From positions 1 through 56,197 of the forward strand of contig JBCCIS010000034.1 in the NCBI GenBank assembly GCA_039028155.1: a DNA stretch of 56,197 bases. Direction: 5' to 3'. Numbering within the stretch: the stretch's first letter is position 1; the number at the start of each line of letters is the position of its first letter. The position numbers and the translations under genes are program-made. Shown here one piece after another: positions 8,852 through 17,911 of the stretch. The stretch is from Pseudomonadota bacterium (GTDB taxonomy: Bacteria; Pseudomonadota; Alphaproteobacteria; SP197). A model generated the notes under the pieces. The model was not told the origin of the DNA, did not search any database, and saw only the letters and a program-made list of their open reading frames with translations.

Positions 8852-9916
8852 TCAATAGCGCAGAACACCCCGCTCGAGGACATCGGTCGCGTCGCCGGCA
8901 TAGCGGGTGTTCTCGCGGCTCTCTTGTTTCTTGATGCCCTGGCTTCGATAGATCTCAATCCTGGGATCGATCGGCCGCCGGTCGTGGGCGGTGAGCCAAA
9001 GGCGCAACAGCATGCGGCCGGTGTCGGGGCCCGGCCGGTCCTCGAACCCGGTGCGCGCGTGCAGAACGGTATAGTTGTTGGCGAAGCAGATCTGACCGGG
9101 CGGCATCATGAACTCAAGCTTCATGTCGTCGCGCTGCGCGGTCTCGTCGAAGAACTCCAGAGCTTCGCGCTCGAATGCGCCGATTTCCTCGCCGAGCTCT
9201 TCGTAGGCCATATAGATATAGCCAGCGATATAGCGGGTGCTGACGACGCCTTCGCACTGACACAGCACCGGTACCTCATGCGGCGTTACCGGATCTTCGC
9301 CGGGCCCTTGCTCGCCGAAGCGGTGATAGCGAAAACCGCGATAGAGTGGTTCCAACAGATCGGGCCGGGCCTTCAGGATCTCGTTGTGGACGGCAAGCGC
9401 GCTGGCGTATTGCGACAACCCGCCTTCGTCGGCCGGGCGTATCGACAGCATGCCAAGGATACCGCAGCCGTCGGTGTGCAATGTCAGCGGCATGCTGTTG
9501 CGGTAGGCGCGTTCTTTCGGATCCTTGCCGCCGATGTTGACGACATGGCCAAGACGGTCGCCCATGACCGACTGTGAGACCCCGGTGCCGAAATGGGTGC
9601 CGATACCCCAATAGATGATCTCTGTCTTGGCCAGTGGCCAGTCTTCGATAGGCAGCCGGTCAATCAGCACCAGGCCGCGCCCGTCGATGATCTCGCGATA
9701 GATGTCGGCGAGGTCGTCGGCGATCGCCGGTACCTCGAAATGCTCGCGTTCAACCTGATCGAGGGTCAGGCCGGCGCGGTCAATCGCCTGCCAGGCCGCC
9801 TCGAAAGCGTCGATATGGCGTTGGTCAAATGTGACCGTGATGTCATCCAGGCTCGTAAAATCACTGGCCTTCCAGGCCGCCGGATGATCGACCGGTTCGA
9901 GGTATGCCTGTCCCAC
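8852..9916 (-). CDS. TauD/TfdA family Fe(II)/2OG dioxygenase
   Basis: An open frame extends up to 10030, but GTG 9916 is preceded by GAGGGAGG with a 7-nt gap and removes a low-complexity leader, so I start there (354 aa). The facial triad is His147 and Asp149 in TLHTDGCG and His286 in TVLHARTGFED, with Arg301/305 for 2OG. The family is the broad TauD/gamma-butyrobetaine-hydroxylase type, which oxidises small acids and betaines. It lies 93 nt upstream of the FMN glutamate-synthase-like gene on the same strand, so co-transcription is possible. Substrate unknown. Confidence 0.9.
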   Translation of the reverse strand: MGQAYLEPVDHPAAWKASDFTSLDDITVTFDQRHIDAFEAAWQAIDRAGLTLDQVEREHFEVPAIADDLADIYREIIDGRGLVLIDRLPIEDWPLAKTEIIYWGIGTHFGTGVSQSVMGDRLGHVVNIGGKDPKERAYRNSMPLTLHTDGCGILGMLSIRPADEGGLSQYASALAVHNEILKARPDLLEPLYRGFRYHRFGEQGPGEDPVTPHEVPVLCQCEGVVSTRYIAGYIYMAYEELGEEIGAFEREALEFFDETAQRDDMKLEFMMPPGQICFANNYTVLHARTGFEDRPGPDTGRMLLRLWLTAHDRRPIDPRIEIYRSQGIKKQESRENTRYAGDATDVLERGVLRY

Positions 9917-10070
9917 GCGATCGCCTCCCTCAGGCGTTGTTGGCGCTTGCGCCGCCAAGTCTAGCCGCAACTGGCGCGCCGGCGCCATCGGTGCTTTGTC
10001 CGGCGGGTCCGCCGCGCTAAAACAGGACAATCCGCGTTAGGTTCTCTGACGGATGCCATGGGAGGGTGCC

Positions 10071-10421
10071 TTGATCACCGTCTACGGATTGAAGAATTGC
10101 GATACCTGCAAGAAAGCGCTGGCGTGGCTGAAGGCTGAAGGGATCGCGCACGAGTTTCACGATGTCCGTGCCGACGGTCTGGATGCCGGCGACGTGAAAG
10201 CCTGGGTCGGCGAGTTGGGCAGCGACGTTTTGATCAACACGCGCGGTACCACCTGGCGCGGTCTTGACGAGACCGACAAGGCGGATTTGGACGACGCCAA
10301 GGCGGCGGCGCTTATCCTGGCCCATCCGGCACTGATGAAACGACCGGTCTTTGACCTTGGCGACCGCCGATTGGTCGGCTTCAAGAACGCCCAGAAAGAG
10401 GCGCTTCAGGGGCTGGCGTAG
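10071..10421 (+). CDS. ArsC/Spx/YffB-family thioredoxin-fold protein
   Basis: A small protein of 116 residues if started at TTG 10071, which follows GGGAGGG and gives the family opening MITVYGLKNCDTCKKAL; ATG 10053 is in frame but lies upstream of that ribosome site. The CDTC motif (Cys10, Cys13) sits where arsenate reductase ArsC and YffB carry the catalytic Cys. The body matches the YffB branch (ADGLDAGDVKAWV, NTRGTTWR, HPALMKRPV). Many such proteins have no proven arsenate activity. The 3' end overlaps the convergent Lrp gene by 16 bases. Confidence 0.85.
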   Translation: MITVYGLKNCDTCKKALAWLKAEGIAHEFHDVRADGLDAGDVKAWVGELGSDVLINTRGTTWRGLDETDKADLDDAKAAALILAHPALMKRPVFDLGDRRLVGFKNAQKEALQGLA

Positions 10422-10885
10422 CCGAGCGGCAGGGCGGTCGTATACTTTATGCGCTCCATGGCGAACATGGAGCTGACGTCGAAGAACCGGATCTTGGCGA
10501 TCAAGGCTTTGTAGACGCGGTCGTAACCCTGAATGTCTGGCACGACGACCTTCAATAGATAGTCGATGTCGCCCGCCATGCGGTAGATCTCCACAACCTC
10601 CGGCACGTCCTGGACCTCGCGGGCGAAATCCGTCAGCCACTCCGCGTTGTGCTGGTCGGTCTTGATGGCGACGAAGACCGTGATGCCGACATTGACCTTG
10701 TTGGGATCCAGAAGCGCCACCCGCCCGGTGATGAAGCCGTCGCGCTCCAGACGCTGAATGCGGCGCCAGCAGGGCGTGGTCGACAGATTGACGGCCTCGG
10801 CGACCTGCGCCAGCGACAGGCTGGCATCCGCCTGCAACAGCTCAAGAATCTTAATATCCGTGCCGTTAAGAGAAGATTTTTCCAT
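10406..10885 (-). CDS. Lrp/AsnC family transcriptional regulator
   Basis: 159 residues, the standard length. The N-terminal winged helix-turn-helix (DIKILELLQADASLSLAQVAEAVNLSTTPCWRRIQRLERDG, given here as residue range about 9-48) is followed by the RAM ligand-binding domain with VEIYRMAGDIDYLLKVVVPDIQGYDRVY. These proteins bind an amino acid and control amino-acid metabolism genes, often including themselves. The upstream region is AT-rich and holds a dyad at 10925-10943 that could be an operator. The neighbouring amino-acid related genes are plausible but unproven targets. Confidence 0.93.
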   Translation of the reverse strand: MEKSSLNGTDIKILELLQADASLSLAQVAEAVNLSTTPCWRRIQRLERDGFITGRVALLDPNKVNVGITVFVAIKTDQHNAEWLTDFAREVQDVPEVVEIYRMAGDIDYLLKVVVPDIQGYDRVYKALIAKIRFFDVSSMFAMERIKYTTALPLGYASP

Positions 10886-10924
10886 GAATTATGACTCTTC
10901 TGGAATAGATTGCTCAAAGCTCTA

Positions 10925-10943
10925 CCAATGACCCGAACATTGG
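10925..10943. promoter_or_regulatory. dyad CCAATG-N7-CATTGG upstream of the Lrp gene
   Basis: A perfect 6-bp inverted repeat with a 7-base spacer lies about 40 nt upstream of the Lrp start codon, in a noticeably AT-rich stretch, and is followed on the plus strand by six T's (10949-10954). Position suits an operator for the regulator itself. The trailing T-run also resembles a weak intrinsic terminator, but no plus-strand gene ends there. Confidence 0.35.
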
Positions 10944-11050
10944 CAAGCTTTTTTCTCCTGCTCGCGTTTACGCTTTTACCCGTCCTTTAAGGCCCTGAAA
11001 CGGGTCATGGACGGGGTGAGGCTGGCGTCAACAACGGTGAGCGTGGTTCC

Positions 11051-11308
11051 ATGATTTCCCTTTTTACGAAGCATCCCGAATCGGTCGGCGAGACCTACTT
11101 TGAGCACATGGGCGTGGCCTCCGGCTTCGGTTTGAAGATGGTGGTCGCGGGATGCGCCTGCCTGTTGCATGGCATCTTTCCCTTCCTTTTCGTGAAGACC
11201 GGCAGCACGGCGATTGCCGACCTTCATCATCGTATGGTGACGCACCGCAGGCGCGACGACGCGCCGTCGGCGGAGCCGGCCGTTCGGATCAGCCGCCCGG
11301 CGTGGTAA
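11051..11308 (+). CDS. small membrane protein, DUF6356-like
   Basis: 85 residues: LFTKHPESVGETYFEHMGVASGFG, a hydrophobic helix at about residues 25-50, then PFLFVKTGSTAIADLHHRMV and a basic tail. The HPxSVGETYxEHM and PFLFxxTGSxxxxxLHxRM blocks match a conserved alphaproteobacterial family I recall as DUF6356, of unknown function. One membrane helix is predicted. The gene is isolated between the Lrp gene (divergent) and the hydantoinase operon. Confidence 0.75.
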   Translation: MISLFTKHPESVGETYFEHMGVASGFGLKMVVAGCACLLHGIFPFLFVKTGSTAIADLHHRMVTHRRRDDAPSAEPAVRISRPAW

Positions 11309-11414
11309 GCGGCAGCGACTTGGAGCAGCTCTCTCATTGGTAAGGTCGCTTTGCGGTCCGATCACTGTGGGTGCGTCTCTTCTACTAAAAGGATAGCGTG
11401 CGGAGTCATGTGAT

Positions 11415-11443
11415 GAGGTAGAGCCGTTAATCGGTTCCACCTC
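11415..11443. repeat. intergenic palindrome, copy A of the GTGGAACCG/CGGTTCCAC family
   Basis: GAGGTAGAGCCG, loop TTAAT, CGGTTCCACCTC forms a 12-bp stem with one G-T pair and one mismatch. The right arm CGGTTCCACCT is identical to copy B at 38961-38971 and shares CGGTTCCA with copy C at 44311. It lies in the 234-base gap before hyuA, about 100 nt upstream of the start. The rest of that gap shows no gene. Confidence 0.7.
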
Positions 11444-11542
11444 ACCACGATCGTTCGAGCGTCGCCCAGTTAAACCAGAAATTGATTGGCAGTGCGCGCG
11501 CGCGCTGGCAAGTTCTTGCCCGTTTCATCAGGCGAGGTTCTT

Positions 11543-13624
11543 ATGGCGCGCATGGCGGTCGATATCGGCGGCACGTTTACCGATGTTGCGATCGAAAAAA
11601 ATGACGGCGGTCTGATAACCGCCAAGGTGCCGACAACGCCATCGGCGCCCGAGGCCGGCGTGATGGATGGCGTGCTGCTGGCGCTGGCTGACGCCGGTCT
11701 GAAACCGGACGCCATCGACCATGTCATTCACGGCACGACGTTAGCCACCAACGCGCTGATTGAACGCAAGGGCGCGGTGACCGCGCTTGTCGTAACCAAA
11801 GGATTTCGCGATACCCTGGCGATCGCCTATGAGGGCCGGTACGATCAGTACGACGTTTTTCTTCAGAAGCCGGAGCCGGTCGTGCCGCGTTACCTGACCT
11901 TGCCGGTCGGCGAACGCCTCAACATTCACGGCGATGTTCTAGATCCACTCGACGAAGGCGCGCTGGATGGCGTGCTCCAGGCGATCGATGAACACCAGGT
12001 CGAAGCAGTCGCAATCGGCTTCCTCCATGCCTACGCCAATCCGGTGCACGAGCAACGTTTCGCCGATCTGCTGCGCGAGGCGAGGCCCGATGTTTACCTG
12101 ACGTTATCATCGGAAGTCTGCCCGGAGATGCGAGAGTATGAACGGTTGTCGACGGCAGCGTGCAACGCCTACGTCCAGCCGTTGATGGCTCGCTACCTCG
12201 GCGCCCTCAACGACGCCTTGACCGAGGCCGGTTTCGACGCGCCGCTTTTGCTGATGACGTCGGGCGGAGGTCTGTGCGCGCTGCAGACGGCGACGCGGTT
12301 TCCGATCCGGCTGGTCGAGTCCGGGCCCAGCGGCGGCGCTATCCTGTCGGCCACCGTGGCTGCGCAACGCGGTGATCGGGAGGTTTTGTCCTATGACATG
12401 GGCGGCACGACCGCGAAGATTTGCCTGATCGACGACTACACGCCCCAGACCGCGCGCCGTTTCGAGATCGCGCGCGCCGCGCGGTTTATCAAGGGCAGCG
12501 GCACGCCGGTGCGGATCCCTGTGATCGAGATGATCGAGATTGGCGCCGGCGGCGGTTCGATCGCTCATGTCGACGAACTGCAGCGCATTGCCGTCGGGCC
12601 GGAAAGCGCAGGGTCCGAACCGGGGCCCGCCTGCTACACTAGGGGCGGCACGCAGCCGACGGTGACCGATGGCGACCTGCTGCTGGGTCGCCTTGACGCC
12701 GATCGATTCGCCGACGGGCGCATGAAACTCGATACCGCGCTCGCTCAAGATGCGCTGGGGCGCGATGTCGGCGGGCCACTGGGACTTGATGCGTCGCTTG
12801 CAGCGCACGGTCTTTCCGAAGTCGTCGACGAAAGCATGGCGAACGCGGCGCGTGTGCACGCGGTCGAGCGCGGCAAGGAGTTGCGCCAGCGCACCTTGAT
12901 CGCGTTCGGTGGCGCCGGACCGCTTCATGCGGCCCGGCTGGCCGAAAAACTCGATCTCGCCCGCATTGTCGTGCCGGAAAGCCCGGGCGTCGGGTCGGCG
13001 GTCGGATTTCTAATGGCGCCGGTCGCGTATGAGGTCGTTCGCAGCCACTACATGACGCTCGACGGTTTCGATGCCGGCATGGTGACCGCGCTGTTTGACG
13101 ACCTTGCCGCGGAAGCCCACGACGTTGTTGGCCAAGCGGTCAAGGGTGTGCCGCTCGACGAGCGGCGCACGTGTTTCATGCGCTACCTTGGCCAGGGTCA
13201 CGAGATCGAGGTCGAACTGCCGACGAGACCGCTGACCATCGACGATCGTGACGCGATCCGCGCGGCCTATGACGAGACCTATACCCGCATGTATGGCCGC
13301 ACGGTGCCGGCGATGGATATCGAGGTATTGAGCTGGACCCTAACCTTGTCCGCCAAGGCTGAGACGCCGGAAGCGCCTGTCGACGAGATCGCCGAGCACG
13401 ACGCGGTCGCGGCGGGATCAAGACGGCTTTTCGATGGCCCCGCCGGCGACTTTGTTGAGGCGCCAGTCTTCGATCGCGCGACACTTCGACCGGGCGCGCG
13501 GTTCCGTGGTCCCTGCGTGGTGACCGAAGGCCAGACCTCGACCGTCGTGACATCATGCTTCGCGGGTCGTATCGACGGACACCGCCATATCGTGCTGGAA
13601 CAAATCCAGGAGGCCGCCGAATGA
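11543..13624 (+). CDS. hyuA: hydantoinase/oxoprolinase A subunit (HyuA)
   Basis: 693 residues from ATG 11543, which follows GGCGAGG; an in-frame start at 11486 has no ribosome site. The N-terminal DIGGTFTD phosphate-binding motif and the actin-like ATPase core (HGTTLATNALIERKG, YDMGGTTAKICLID, GGGSIAHVD, AFGGAGPLHA) define the HyuA/5-oxoprolinase/acetone-carboxylase-beta family. With HyuB it performs ATP-dependent opening of cyclic amides such as N-methylhydantoin or 5-oxoproline. hyuB overlaps its stop codon by ATGA, so the subunits are translationally coupled. The exact ring substrate is unknown. Confidence 0.95.
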   Translation: MARMAVDIGGTFTDVAIEKNDGGLITAKVPTTPSAPEAGVMDGVLLALADAGLKPDAIDHVIHGTTLATNALIERKGAVTALVVTKGFRDTLAIAYEGRYDQYDVFLQKPEPVVPRYLTLPVGERLNIHGDVLDPLDEGALDGVLQAIDEHQVEAVAIGFLHAYANPVHEQRFADLLREARPDVYLTLSSEVCPEMREYERLSTAACNAYVQPLMARYLGALNDALTEAGFDAPLLLMTSGGGLCALQTATRFPIRLVESGPSGGAILSATVAAQRGDREVLSYDMGGTTAKICLIDDYTPQTARRFEIARAARFIKGSGTPVRIPVIEMIEIGAGGGSIAHVDELQRIAVGPESAGSEPGPACYTRGGTQPTVTDGDLLLGRLDADRFADGRMKLDTALAQDALGRDVGGPLGLDASLAAHGLSEVVDESMANAARVHAVERGKELRQRTLIAFGGAGPLHAARLAEKLDLARIVVPESPGVGSAVGFLMAPVAYEVVRSHYMTLDGFDAGMVTALFDDLAAEAHDVVGQAVKGVPLDERRTCFMRYLGQGHEIEVELPTRPLTIDDRDAIRAAYDETYTRMYGRTVPAMDIEVLSWTLTLSAKAETPEAPVDEIAEHDAVAAGSRRLFDGPAGDFVEAPVFDRATLRPGARFRGPCVVTEGQTSTVVTSCFAGRIDGHRHIVLEQIQEAAE

Positions 13625-15252
13625 GCGACGCGCTTGACCGGATTAACCGGCAGATCATGTGGGACCGTCTGCAGGCGGTGGTCGAGGAGCAGGGCCAGAC
13701 CCTGACCCGCGCGGCGTTCAGTCCGATTGTCAGGGAATGCGGCGATATCTCGGCCGGCATCTTCGATCTTGGCGGGCTGATGCTGGCCCAGGCCGTGACC
13801 GGCACCCCCGGCCATGTCAACACCATGGCGGCCTCGGTCGGTCACTTCATCAAACACTTTCCGCCGGCGTCCATGCAGCCCGGCGATATCTACATGACCA
13901 ACGATCCTTGGATGGGATCGGGACACCTGAACGACTTCGTCCTTGTGCGTCCCTGCTTTCTTGACGGCGAACTGATTGGCTACAACTCCTGCACCTCGCA
14001 TCTGATTGATCTGGGCGGACGCGGCGTCGGACCTGAAGGCCGCGACGTGCACGAGGAGGGGCTCTACATTCCGCTGCTGAAACTGGTCGATCAGGGCGAA
14101 ATCAACGAGACGTTGATCGAGATCGTGCGCGCCAACAGCCGCATGCCGGTCCAGAATGAAGGCGATATCTATGCGCTGATCGCCTGTGCCGAGGTCGGTG
14201 AAGAACGCCTGATCGCCATGATGCGCGAGTTCGCCATCGACAGCCTGGACGACCTTGGCCGCCACATCCTGGAAACGTCGGAGCACGCGACGCGGGCGCG
14301 TATCTCGGAGTTGCCCGACGGCAACTGGGACCACGAGCTGAAGCTCGACGGGTACGATTTCGAGATCGCGCTGAAGGCACGGCTGACAATCGACGGTGAT
14401 ACGCTCTGCGTCGACTATACCGGCACATCACCGGCCTCGCGCTTCGGCATCAACGTGCCGATCACCTATGCCCAGGCCTATACGGTCTTTGGGTTGAAGT
14501 GCATCATCGCGCCGGACATTCCGAACAACGCCGGAGCGCTTGCACCATTCAGCGTCACGGCACCGGAAGGTTCGATCCTCAACCCGCTTAAACCGGCGCC
14601 GGTATCCCAGCGTCATGTTATCGGCCAACTCTTGCCCGATACTGTGTTCGGTTGCCTGGACCAGGCGATTCCTGGTCGTGTGCCGGCGGAAGGCACGGGC
14701 TGTCTTTGGAGCATGATCATGCACAGCACGATCGGCAGCCAATCCGATGGCAATGCGCCGGCCTTCATGATCGAGGCTGTGCACAACGGCGGCACCGGTG
14801 GGCGGCCATCGAGCGACGGTCTGTCGGCGACCGCCTATCCATCGGGCGTTATGGGAAGCCAGGTAGAGCTGACCGAAAGCACCGGTCCTTTGATCATACG
14901 TCGTCGTGAGTTGCGCCCGGACTCCGCCGGCGATGGCGAGTATCGCGGCGGTCTAGGCCAAATCCTGGAGGTCGAGCACAGTGCCGGCGCGCCCTTCATG
15001 CTGTCATCCGCGGTCGAGCGCGCCACCTATCCGCCACGTGGCCGCCATGGTGGCCGGGACGGTGCGGCGGGCGAGCTTTGGCTGGCGTCCGGCGCGGCGC
15101 TGCCGGCGAAGGGCGAGAAGGAAATTCCCGCCGGCGATCGTCTCATTATCAAGACCCCGGGTGGCGGCGGTTACGGTGATCCCGCCAAGCGCGACATGGC
15201 GTTGCGCGACGCCGACCGGCGCGACGGTCTGGTAACCGGCGACGCTGGCTAA
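13621..15252 (+). CDS. hyuB: hydantoinase B subunit (HyuB)
   Basis: 543 residues starting at the ATG inside ATGA, overlapping the hyuA stop. Family landmarks are TRAAFSPIVRECGDISAGIFD, the metal-site region TGTPGHVNTM, YMTNDPWMGSGHLND, and the C-terminal glycine-rich KTPGGGGYGDP. It is the second subunit of the ATP-dependent hydantoinase/oxoprolinase complex. It ends 40 nt before the convergent kinase-fold/TPR gene. Full length and intact. Confidence 0.95.
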   Translation: MSDALDRINRQIMWDRLQAVVEEQGQTLTRAAFSPIVRECGDISAGIFDLGGLMLAQAVTGTPGHVNTMAASVGHFIKHFPPASMQPGDIYMTNDPWMGSGHLNDFVLVRPCFLDGELIGYNSCTSHLIDLGGRGVGPEGRDVHEEGLYIPLLKLVDQGEINETLIEIVRANSRMPVQNEGDIYALIACAEVGEERLIAMMREFAIDSLDDLGRHILETSEHATRARISELPDGNWDHELKLDGYDFEIALKARLTIDGDTLCVDYTGTSPASRFGINVPITYAQAYTVFGLKCIIAPDIPNNAGALAPFSVTAPEGSILNPLKPAPVSQRHVIGQLLPDTVFGCLDQAIPGRVPAEGTGCLWSMIMHSTIGSQSDGNAPAFMIEAVHNGGTGGRPSSDGLSATAYPSGVMGSQVELTESTGPLIIRRRELRPDSAGDGEYRGGLGQILEVEHSAGAPFMLSSAVERATYPPRGRHGGRDGAAGELWLASGAALPAKGEKEIPAGDRLIIKTPGGGGYGDPAKRDMALRDADRRDGLVTGDAG

Positions 15253-15292
15253 GTCATCGGCGTGCGGGCTGCCACCGGCCTCAGCGTATCGC

Positions 15293-17782
15293 CTAGTCTG
15301 TCAAACCAGCCGCTTCGATATCCGACAGAAGCTTGTCGCGATAGCGCGGCGCTAGCGTGTGCCACGAACTCCTGAGTTGAGCCAGCGTGAGCTGAGGTTT
15401 CAGTTCGCTAACGGTCGCGATTGCGGCACGGGCTTCGTCGAATTTCTCTTGCCGAACCAGAATGGCGCTCAAGATCAGATGGACAAAGGGCGCCAACGAG
15501 GCGGAGATCTCGGCCTCGCCGACTGTTTTCTCAGCTTCGCTGTCGTCATTGAGGAGATAAAGGATGAAACCCTTGACGAAGATCTTTACCTGCATCAGGG
15601 GATCAAGCGGACTAAGTCGGATCGCCTTGTTGATGGCCGGCAACGCTTCCTCCGCGTGTCCTGTCCAAAGCAACGTCCCGGCAAGATTCAAGCAGGCATT
15701 GCTGGAGCTTGGATTGAGCGCGGTCGCCATTTCCGCCTCTTCAATCGCCTGCTCCTGATTGCCTTGGAACGCGTAGGCACGGCTAAGCGCCATGCGCGCG
15801 ATGCTGCTGTTCCCGTCAAGCTCCACGGCCTTGACGGCGTGCTTGAAGGCAAACGCCAAATGACGCTCGAGCTCGTCGGGTTCGGCGAAATAGATCCTTC
15901 GCGTTTCCAGAAGCGCCAGGGCCGCATGCGCGCCGGCAAAGGTCGGCGCCAGCTTGACAACGTTCGATAGGTGCTGTCGCGCGATTTGGGAGTTGTCCTC
16001 CGTAATTCGGTGGAAATGCCACATGCCCCTTTGAAACATATCCCAAAGACCGACGGCGCCGCGTTTGCGCTCGGCACGCTCTCTCTCGCATGACTTCAGC
16101 TTCGCATCGATCTTGCCGACAATGGCTGCGACCATGTCGTCCTGGACCGAGGGCGACTCGTCCAGTTGACTGTAGTAGTGCTCGGTCCAGAGCTGTCTTC
16201 CGTCACGCGTATCGATCAATTCGACCGTCACTTTGATTTGGTCGCCGGACCTGCGAATGACACCGTCGACCACATAGTTGACGCCCAACTCCTTGCCGAC
16301 CGTCCTTGCGTCGATGGTCTGCCCCTTGTAGGCGAACGTCGATGCGCGCGCGACGACCATCAGCCAGTCGATGCGCACCAGCTCTTCGATGATCTGTTCG
16401 GCTATGCCGTCGGCGACATAGACCAGTTGCGGGTCGCCGCTGTGATTCTCAAAAGCGAGAACCGCAACCGACGGCTTTTCCGGCTTTGTCGGATGATCTA
16501 CCGACCATACGCCGGACGGCTCCGTGACTGGAGATGCGGCCAGGCTTGGTGTCGGCGAAGATGGCGCTTTCTCGTCGAGACTGAAGTCGGGTCCGTGTTT
16601 GGGCCAGACAACGTCGTTCAGAACGAGGTAGTCTTTGAGGATGGCGGCGGCGTAGAGCACCGCCAACCGCCTGTCACGTTCGGCGACTTGTCTGTTCGCC
16701 ATGGTCAAGCCGACGGCGACCTGGGCAAGCTGGAACTGGGACTCCATGTTGGACAAACGATGCGCGTGGTTTCGATCGACCCAATCGAAAACCTCCTGGC
16801 GCAGAGACCTGAGAATGTCGAGCAGACCGATATCCTCGCTGCGGGGACTGCTGCCTGTGCGCATGTGATCAAAGGGGCACAGCTGATCAAGAATCGCTTG
16901 CCAATGAAGGCTGTTGGCGTTCCGTCGCTTCGCCAATAGATGACTCAGTGCGAAGTAGCCGTGGTCGAAAAACAGGAACTGACTGTTCTCATAGTGCGAC
17001 AGGTCGATGAGATAATAGTGGTCCCGTGCATCACCGGTCTTGCTGACTAGGACGTTGTAGCCGCTTAGATGGCCGTGGACGTTGCCGCGTACGGCGCGGA
17101 GCCTCAAATGATCGACGGTCTTCGCGGCACCGACGGCGAAAGCCAGAGGATTGGGATACCATTGCCCTTCGAACGACATGCTGGGCTCATCGGCCGGCAC
17201 CCCACAGCCTTCCGCCATGAGGCTTTGCAGGTTGCCGACGTCGGGTTCGAGCCGGTCACCGAGCCAACCGCGCAGCAGGTCATGGGGCGACAGCAGACCC
17301 GGCGCCAGTTCAGCGGCCGCGTTCCAGTCTTCAAGCAGCGCGCGCGAAACTTGGCGCAAGACCCTCTTCTGCTGTTCGTGGCTGCAGTCCGACCAGGGCA
17401 AGGCGAAGTCCAGAGACCGCCCGGGAATCGACGACAGGATGGCGACGCTGTCGTCGGTGTGGGCCACGTTGATGATCTGCGGCAGGTGCGTTGCGGCATA
17501 GTCCGGTGCCGTCTGACTGGCCAGGCGAAAGCGTTCGGTCTCGCTCTCCAAATGTGCCACGGGGTCACCGACACGACCGAGCTTCAAGACAGCCTGGCCC
17601 GAAAACGCGGGGGTCGTCACATCGGCCAGAAACAGGGTCCACGTGGCGATGTCATTGCTCAACTGGCGTGTCAGGTAGATTTCGTCGCCGACCTGCCACT
17701 GGTCGCGAATCACCGTTTGAATCGCGGCGAAGGCTTCCGGCCAGGGCAATCCCTGCTGCGATTTTTCCCTGGTTTCTTGCAT
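15293..17782 (-). CDS. kinase-fold (degenerate) + FlgO/TolB-N-like + TPR multidomain protein
   Basis: 829 residues with no signal peptide or membrane helix. Residues about 30-285 look like an aminoglycoside-phosphotransferase/protein-kinase fold: Lys67 in AVLKLG, Glu near 79-83, a catalytic-loop-like HGHLSGYN (236-243) and YYLIDLS with Asp260. The usual catalytic Asp of HGD is His238. Residues about 437-540 (PSVAVLAFENHSGDPQ...WTEHYYSQLDE) are the FlgO/TolB-N-like module usually found between a winged helix or cyclase and TPRs in bacterial adenylate-cyclase-like regulators. About 590-800 are TPR repeats. No cyclase or DNA-binding domain is present. The kinase part may relate to the TCAD9-type kinase domains of conflict systems, but I cannot verify this. 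Function unknown; a signalling scaffold or ligand sensor is likely. Confidence 0.85.
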   Translation of the reverse strand: MQETREKSQQGLPWPEAFAAIQTVIRDQWQVGDEIYLTRQLSNDIATWTLFLADVTTPAFSGQAVLKLGRVGDPVAHLESETERFRLASQTAPDYAATHLPQIINVAHTDDSVAILSSIPGRSLDFALPWSDCSHEQQKRVLRQVSRALLEDWNAAAELAPGLLSPHDLLRGWLGDRLEPDVGNLQSLMAEGCGVPADEPSMSFEGQWYPNPLAFAVGAAKTVDHLRLRAVRGNVHGHLSGYNVLVSKTGDARDHYYLIDLSHYENSQFLFFDHGYFALSHLLAKRRNANSLHWQAILDQLCPFDHMRTGSSPRSEDIGLLDILRSLRQEVFDWVDRNHAHRLSNMESQFQLAQVAVGLTMANRQVAERDRRLAVLYAAAILKDYLVLNDVVWPKHGPDFSLDEKAPSSPTPSLAASPVTEPSGVWSVDHPTKPEKPSVAVLAFENHSGDPQLVYVADGIAEQIIEELVRIDWLMVVARASTFAYKGQTIDARTVGKELGVNYVVDGVIRRSGDQIKVTVELIDTRDGRQLWTEHYYSQLDESPSVQDDMVAAIVGKIDAKLKSCERERAERKRGAVGLWDMFQRGMWHFHRITEDNSQIARQHLSNVVKLAPTFAGAHAALALLETRRIYFAEPDELERHLAFAFKHAVKAVELDGNSSIARMALSRAYAFQGNQEQAIEEAEMATALNPSSSNACLNLAGTLLWTGHAEEALPAINKAIRLSPLDPLMQVKIFVKGFILYLLNDDSEAEKTVGEAEISASLAPFVHLILSAILVRQEKFDEARAAIATVSELKPQLTLAQLRSSWHTLAPRYRDKLLSDIEAAGLTD

Positions 17783-17911
17783 CCGCGTCGCTTAGGCGCC
17801 GTGCGGTTGTGTTGCGGGGGACTGCGGCATTGGTCCGTTACGAGGCCTCCACTCCTGGAACGTCACTGCGGCGGCCCCTCTCAGCATGCCCTGGGCGGCC
17901 TGTTTGTCTGT

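Noticed and set aside
15293-17782. Reading the 829-residue protein as an adenylate cyclase
   Set aside because: The FlgO plus TPR portion is shared with cyclase-like regulators, but no class III cyclase domain is present; the N-terminus is kinase-like.
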